Position numbers and translations under genes: made by a program. 64,000 nucleotides of DNA. It comes from Chinchilla lanigera (lineage: Eukaryota; Chordata; Mammalia; Rodentia; Chinchillidae). The stretch covers positions 3,089,436-3,153,435 of the forward strand of contig NW_004955488.1 in the NCBI RefSeq assembly GCF_000276665.1. The letters run 5' to 3'. Below, one piece after another: positions 58,154-64,000 of the stretch (positions are counted from its first letter, which is position 1; every line of letters starts with the position of its first letter). The notes below the pieces were generated by a model. That model worked only from the letters and a program-made list of their open reading frames with translations, searched no databases and had not been told where the DNA came from.

Positions 58154-58581
58154 CACACTTTTAAAGTGTCAGTAGAACTGTGTGAGTTTAGGTTAAATAA
58201 TATAGACTGAAAGTATTACAAAAACATGTGTGTGAGTAGCTACACCCTGAATCAGTTTAACTTAAAAAGAATATTCTTTAATGATCCATTGAAGCAAGAG
58301 AAATAAGTTCTAACATTTAAGATTACAAGGAATCTGTCTAATGACTAAGAAGCTGAGTATCAATACCAGAGGAATTTTAGCACTGTTAGTGACTGCATTA
58401 GACTTTTCATTGAGGTTGTTTGCCTTACTTGTTTGCTTACATATTTCATAGGTGGTGAGTGTCTTCCCTACTTGTATTCTTTCCAAAGATACTACTTTCA
58501 TGCCACAATGTTTAAGAATGCAAGAGATATCACTAATGAACTTGCAGCATTTTTATATCAAAAGAAGAGGCATTCTTATAT
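58154..58581. other. AT-rich non-coding stretch
   Basis: Nothing recognised. Confidence 0.4.
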
Positions 58582-58597
58582 CAAAGAAAAAATTACT

Positions 58598-58694
58598 TTT
58601 TTTGATCTTTTTTTTTCTTCCGGTACCAGGAATCAAACTCACGACCTTGTGCTTGCCAGGCAGGCGATGTGCACTAAGCTAAATCCCCAGCCCC
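58598..58694 (-). mobile_element. ID SINE, minus strand
   Basis: Reverse complement of the ID body: poly-T, CCGGTACCAGGAATCAAACT, CACGACCTTGTGCTTGCC, AAATCCCCAGCCCC. TSD TCAAAGAAAAAATTA (from about 58582) / TCAAAGACAAAATTA (from 58695), near perfect. The plus-strand 'Gly-Thr-Arg...' frames across it are shadows. Confidence 0.9.
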
Positions 58695-58710
58695 TCAAAG
58701 ACAAAATTAT

Positions 58711-60198
58711 TGCCTGAGTAAGTCCTCCTAAATCTTTGTCTCCTCTAGGATTCCCTATTTAAGTGAATAATAATTAAACAATGTCTACACATCCTTCAAA
58801 CATTCAAGAATTAACTTTTTGTACTGTATTCTTCACTGGATTTACACATGTGTGTATACTCTTGGGTATAACTACTCTGCACATATTTTTCTCTACATTT
58901 GATTTACTAAATATTGTCTGTGTGCATTTGTGTGTTTCTGTGTGTGCTTCACCGAAATACTGCCTGTGTGCATTTGTATGTCTGTGTGTGTCAGTGTATA
59001 TTTCTATTTTAAGGGGAATTTTGTGTGCTTATTTAACTACTGTTCATCTGTTTGGAAAGATTTTAAATTCCATTATGACAAAAATTTTGCTAATGTTTGA
59101 CTTTTACCATTTCTCTCCAGAATGTGTCATACAGTGTAAGTGCTCCACCAATATTTATTGAGAAGATGTTGAATATTAGACCATGAATAAGAGGCAGTGA
59201 GATGAAGACATTACATGATTTTATGATTTTAATGTAATATGCTATACTGAATTATGAATCAAAACTAATATGATCATGTATATGTTTTTATCATTGCAAA
59301 AAGCAGAGTTTTCTTAGGTTATTTAATTGATTAATCCTAATCATGTTGTTCAATAGTATTACTGTACACTCTCAAGGCATAAGCTTGAAAAGAAAAATTA
59401 TATAAATTATACAAAATTATATCATGATTTTGATGAAATACTCAGATAGTAGAAACAGTATGAAAACAAAACAGAAAACTTAATTTCAGAGGTTGATAGG
59501 TTTTTAAAAAAAATTGTTATATAATCAGAAAAAAGGATCAGAAATAGGACTAGATATTAATACTAATTTAATTGCAAGCAAACCACTATCTAGTCTCAAG
59601 TTTATTTCATTTGTGAAATGATTACTTCAGCTACATGCCTATTTTTTCTGTACAGTTTTAAAAATTATCCAAGCTCAATGGCTTGTGGGAAAAGACAAAG
59701 GCAGTAGAGCAGAATTTCCCCCTCTCCTGTAGTAAATACTTTCAAACAAATCAGGAAACAGTTTGGGACAAAGTAAGAGAGTAAATAATTTTATTAAATT
59801 ATTGAGTATAAAATTAATTGCTGAAATACTTCAAAGCAGAAAGACATGAAAATGCCCAGGGCTGTCTCTAAGGCTGAGTTAGAACATTAAAGATAGGTGA
59901 TATTTAGGAGAAAGTAGGCTCAGAGGAAAAAGCAAAAGGGAGATGGGGTAGTAAAGACTACGTGGTGGTTAATAAAAATATAATTGTGTAGACAAAAATG
60001 TGGCCATATTTTGAAGGTTTCTAAGAGATAATCGGAGATGTTTATTTTTGATATTAGAAACTCTAATACCCTGAAATGTAAATTAAATTGTGACATGTAT
60101 CCTATGATATCACAGGTCTGCATGAGATTCAGACAGCCTGAATTGGGCAAATTCAGTTTGCCCAGCTTTCTTTAGACTTCATTAATGAGTTAATTATT
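58711..60198. other. AT-rich non-coding stretch with a small duplication and an L2-like scrap
   Basis: Contains the tandem duplication at 58909-58991 and, at 59120-59175, an L2/MIR-like 3' end (GTGTAAGTGCTCCACCAATA). The plus-strand 126-codon frame at 58781-59161 runs through the GT-rich duplication and has no family signature. Confidence 0.4.
58909..58991 (+). repeat. Tandem duplication, about 46-bp unit
   Basis: Unit 1 (AAATATTGTCTGTGTGCATT...) is followed by unit 2 (AAATACTGCCTGTGTGCATT...), each including CATTTGT and CTGTGTGTG, with few differences. Confidence 0.75.
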
Positions 60199-60250
60199 TC
60201 ACACACACAAACACACATAAATATATATATATATTTACATTTTATATATA
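60199..60250. repeat. Degenerate (CA)n/(AT)n microsatellite
   Basis: CACACACACAAACACACATA followed by a TATATATA tract. Confidence 0.85.
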
Positions 60251-62170
60251 TTTCTTAATACTGTGTTAAGTGTTTTATTGAGCAAATTAGTGTAACTTTT
60301 CCCTCTGATGGTCTTTTGTCTTTGTCACATTAGAGAGCCTATCACTATGTCTGGTGTTTGGGAGATAGGCATAAAAAGTATATTGATGAATTAATATGTT
60401 AATGTTTTGGAAACCTAAAATATGGAGAATAAATAACTATTGAGATATGTCTGTCCAATTATTTCAAGTAAAAGCCAATAGTCTAGATTAAGTATGACTG
60501 TTTTGTAACCCATATGATCCAAGAAAGATTGACAGCATTAAGGCCTCTAGATTTTATATATACACTGTAAAATGTTTTGGGAAATATATAGGCATATTTA
60601 TAGCTGGGGTATAATTCACAAGAAAGTGGATATCATGCTTTTGTATTGTTTCTTAAATATTTTTGTTTCTGCCACACTGTGGATGTGTTATTTCTTTTCC
60701 TCTTTCTCCTCAGACTCAGAATCTGTTCCGATAAATGCCACTGTTATATACACAGTCCTGGTGGTATAATATTCGCACTCCTTCCCCAAATTTCAGAAGC
60801 AGTGAATTGCAGAGGCTTTTTGGCCCTAACAGCACAGTAGTTGTTCAAAAGTTCTGATGTGTTTGGACGAGTGTAAAAGTTTAGAGGAAAGAAGTATATA
60901 TAGGTATAAGAAGCATTAGGCCCTACAATTAGCCAGTTTCTTCTTATTTTAATAATACAATACTGTAGAAACACTCATATAACTTGCTTTAATCACTTTA
61001 AAGCTCATACAAAAACTTAACTGTTTTTATCAGAAGTAGGAAGTAAAGTAACTTTTAAAAAAATTATAATCATAATAGACTTTTTAATTAACAAATATAA
61101 TTTTAGCTACTAATTTTAAGGCCTCACTTTAAGACAAGAAACCAAAAGAGTATTCTAAGATACTTCCTCTCTTTCTGTTCTCTAAGTATTTTTGCTACTT
61201 TCCTTTCTCTCTGAGTGGACACAAATTCTCTAATGGAAAAATATTAAACAATTTGATCATAGAGAAAATCGTCATTTAGAGATATCTCTTACCTAAGAAT
61301 CAAACATGAGATCACATTGAGCAGGACAGATAGAAAAATCTGCCATCGACCTACTTCCCACTTCTGTTTTTTCCCTCAGCAGAATCTTGTCCTATTCCTG
61401 TTCATAACATGAAAATGATGCCTTAATTAGCTTATTATTGATATCACCTTCAAATTCTCAACACCTTCAAATTCTTAATAGCCATACATTCAGTTCTACA
61501 CATTTAATTAATGAAAGACCTTTTTTTCTTTATGGTAAGTAGGCAAATATGATAGCCTACATTCGATTGTAACTCTTCAATAGCATTGAAGCATCTTGTA
61601 AACAAAATCCTAAATAGATACTAAACAAATTTAGCTCAGATTCTTGCCTTCCAGGGATGTACACTCTTCTGGCTCAAACAAACATAGCCAGAGAAAGTTG
61701 CACATTAAGTTATAACCTCCTTAACCTCCTACCAGTATACTGGACTCCTTCCAAATCTTAGATATAACTGATTCACAAGCATTCTGCAAAGAACGCATAA
61801 ATGTGATTACAATGAAAGTAATACTTATGCACTCTTCTTAATATTACTCTTAAGAATACATCATTTTAACTTGCTCTTTTGTTGATAATTTCTTCACAGA
61901 AAATGGCTTATATGTAATCTCAAATATTAGGACAATTCTGTATGCAATAGAATTAAATCTTAAATGCAATTGCTCAAAAAATTAAAATTTTGAGTTATAG
62001 ACATATTTTCATTATCATTACTCTGACATTCTTTTTATTTTAATTATGATCTTCCAAAATTATTTTGATATAAAACGATATGAAACAAAGTCTAAAATGT
62101 GTAATGATAAACTGCAAAGGGGCCCTTTAGTAGAAGTTTGATAATCCAAAAATCATTTTGATTTGTTTAG
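60251..62170. other. AT-rich non-coding stretch
   Basis: A short L2-like 3' end is suggested at 60340-60395 (TGTCTGGTGTTTGGGAGATA then TTGATGAATTAAT). No gene recognised. Confidence 0.4.
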
Positions 62171-62205
62171 TTTTTTTTTTTTTGAGACAGGGTGTCTTTA
62201 TGTAA
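62171..62205 (-). mobile_element. Possible severely truncated B1, minus strand
   Basis: Poly-T followed by GAGACAGGGTGTCTTTATG, which matches only the 3' end of a B1 in reverse; sequence then diverges completely. Confidence 0.45.
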
Positions 62206-62283
62206 GTAATTAGTATTTTCACATTTATATTTGTGGCAGTTATAAAATACTGCATAATTGGAGGAAACATAAGCTAAATTTTA

Positions 62284-62445
62284 GCCAGGCATGGTGGCAC
62301 ATGCCTGTAGTCCCAGGACTTGGGAGGCTGAGACCCAAGGATCACAGTGAGTTCAAGGCCAGCCTGAACTGCATAGAGAAACCCTGTCTCAAAAAGACAA
62401 AAAACAAAACAAAACAAAAAAAAACCCACAAAACCATACTAATAG
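62284..62445 (+). mobile_element. B1 SINE lacking the inner duplicated unit, plus strand
   Basis: GCCAGGCATGGTGGCACATG, CCTGTAGTCCCAGGACTTGG, then a single inner unit (GGCCAGCCTGAACTGCATAG) before AGAAACCCTGTCTC and a CAAAA-rich tail. TSD TAAGCTAAATTTTA (62270-62283) / TAAGCTAAACTTTA (62446-62459), one mismatch. Confidence 0.88.
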
Positions 62446-62459
62446 TAAGCTAAACTTTA

Positions 62460-64000
62460 AAGTTTGTGTTAAAAATTAGAGAGCAGTTAGGATATTGGTT
62501 CTTATTCTCAGAAATATCTACAGAAATTCTGAAAATTAAAGTCAATAAAAATGCATGTTAATCATAGAAAAATATTGGGTATAAAATTTCAATACTACTG
62601 ATATTTTCATACTTTACTTTTTCTCTATAGTCACAATTTAGTTTGATTTGTTTGGAAATACAATGTAAAATATTTGATGTTTCATGTAAAGTGATTTTAT
62701 GTAAGATCTATTTCTGTCATACAGAATTCATGAACATAAAAATCACATAAAATGATTTTCTCTATCTCATAAATAGTCCCATTTATGACAACAACTACTT
62801 ATAAAATCATCTGATTAAGTAAGCAAATTAAATGTGTTTTTTGGGGAATTTTTAAATAAAACAAATTTCTAGAAGACACTCCCAGGCTTTAGTGCCTTTT
62901 CTCATACAAATTTTTTCCTTGTTATGAAATTTACATAGTAATCTTGCTCCGGTTCAAATGGCCAAAGTTAAATCTGTCTAGCTAGTCTATCAAGTTATTA
63001 TATTTTTAATGTAAAATAAAACTGAAGTGTGTATACATCCATGTTTCAAAGCTGCACATTTTATAGGCATATGTCATAGCTCTATATTTTTCCTTATGTG
63101 CGTGTTTAAATTGAGTCCAGTTCTAAAAATGGTTTAAAAAGAAGCTATGGATTCTGTTAGATTCAGAAAATAGCTCTAACACTTTGTTCTGATTTGGCTG
63201 TTAGTTTTATTTTACCTTAAAACAGGCAGGCAGGCCCAATTTGCAAAGACCTATGCAACAAAATATGAAGTATATTCATGTCAGAATGATAAAAGTGTAC
63301 TAAAATTATCCCTATTTGCATTATTCCTGTTCATAATATCTTATCCACAATTATAACCCTTCTTGTAGTACTTCTGCAGTATCTAAGGATGTAAGCTAAT
63401 TGGATTCTTTTTTGAATTATTTAATATAAGAATATATGGGAAAATGAGGAATTTCCATAAAAGAAAGCTCAGCTGAAAACTAAGCGCCATGACTATGCGT
63501 AAACTATCAATCATCAATAGAATCGACTCTGTAGAGAAAAAATGAAGCAGAGCTGAGAAATTATTTGACTAAGAAAAATGAGGCAGAGGTCCGAGAAAGA
63601 AAGAAACCATTTCCTGTCACATCCATGCCTTGAGCCCTGCTCCTGGGCGACTGCAGTGGTCCCGCTGCCTGTGAACTGCCTGCATTTCTAGAGATGCTCG
63701 ATCCTTTGTGGAAGCTGGAGTAGGTTTTGTTGTTTGAGGCTAAAAGAAATATGAAAATAAGAGTTCACTAGAGGTCTCCCCACATCTGTGCCTTTTCTCA
63801 CCCTTGATCACCTTAGGCACTGCTTTGGCAGAAACTACTTTTGGCAGAAACTGAAAAACCTGAATGTATGTAGAAAACAACGTTAGTTAATGAACAGATA
63901 AAAATTGCATGAAACGGGTTTAGGACACCTGATGAAAACACCACAAACGCCTCACTATTCCTGTTCCTTGCCTTCCTATCGGGATTACCTCTTCGTTTCA
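62460..64000. other. Non-coding stretch to window end; CpG rise at the right edge
   Basis: AT-rich with no recognised gene up to about 63470. From there CpGs become more frequent (about 12 in 520 bp) and the sequence around 63620-63720 is GC-richer. No frame of note. The significance depends on sequence beyond the window. Confidence 0.35.

Noticed and set aside
58781..59161. 126-codon plus-strand frame rich in Val/Cys/Phe
   Set aside because: It runs through a GT-rich tandem duplication and an L2-like scrap; composition is explained by the repeat.
1..64000. CRISPR arrays, operons, bacterial-type promoters or terminators
   Set aside because: The sequence is mammalian, with no regularly spaced repeat-spacer pattern; the only regular arrays are microsatellites and the ~100-bp tandem units.

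Overview
The window looks like AT-rich intergenic or intronic DNA of a mammal, most likely a non-murine rodent. The evidence is the mix of interspersed repeats: many tRNA-derived ID-type SINEs, B1 (7SL-derived) SINEs with the internal duplication typical of rodent B1, B1-dID-like dimers, MaLR-type LTRs, LINE-1 fragments in both orientations, and ancient MIR/L2, mariner and Tigger-like debris. B1 plus ID plus B1-dID is known from squirrel-, beaver- and kangaroo-rat-related lineages. I cannot name the species from sequence alone.

I see no intact protein-coding gene and no functional RNA gene. The longest open frames are short, lack family signatures, or lie inside repeats. The only recognisable coding sequence is dead mobile-element sequence: a mariner transposase fragment (2.3-2.7 kb), LINE-1 ORF2 fragments (about 28.9-30.2 kb, plus 3'-terminal pieces near 36-38, 39.5 and 51.5-52.4 kb), a minus-strand ERV pol remnant (about 34.8-38.9 kb) and a plus-strand ERV gag-pro remnant (about 50.0-50.8 kb). 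Two assembly gaps are present (1606-1971 and exactly 100 Ns at 27342-27441).

Layout. 0-5 kb: a CpG-retaining patch running into the first gap, then mariner debris and a MaLR LTR. 5-25 kb: mostly unremarkable AT-rich DNA with ID and B1 insertions and a CA microsatellite. 25-33 kb: a MaLR LTR, DNA-transposon debris, a gapped B1, a truncated L1. 33-40 kb: a layered nest, in which an LTR-like insert splits a MIR and an ERV pol gene is split by an L1 that itself carries two later insertions. 40-48 kb: LTR, B1-dID dimers, IDs, a GATA microsatellite. 49.3-51.3 kb: the most unusual object, a roughly 2-kb composite of GC-rich leader, ERV gag-pro and about four 100-bp tandem units. It is flanked by a perfect 14-bp target-site duplication with an A-rich 3' end, so it appears to have been inserted by LINE-1 machinery. 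51-64 kb: L1 ends, B1, ID, a MaLR LTR and quiet AT-rich DNA.

Nothing here works as an operon or pathway. The biology is a stratified record of retrotransposition, and many layers can be ordered by nesting and by target-site duplications (TSDs). Family assignments were made by reading, without database searches. TSDs and motifs were read directly from the sequence.
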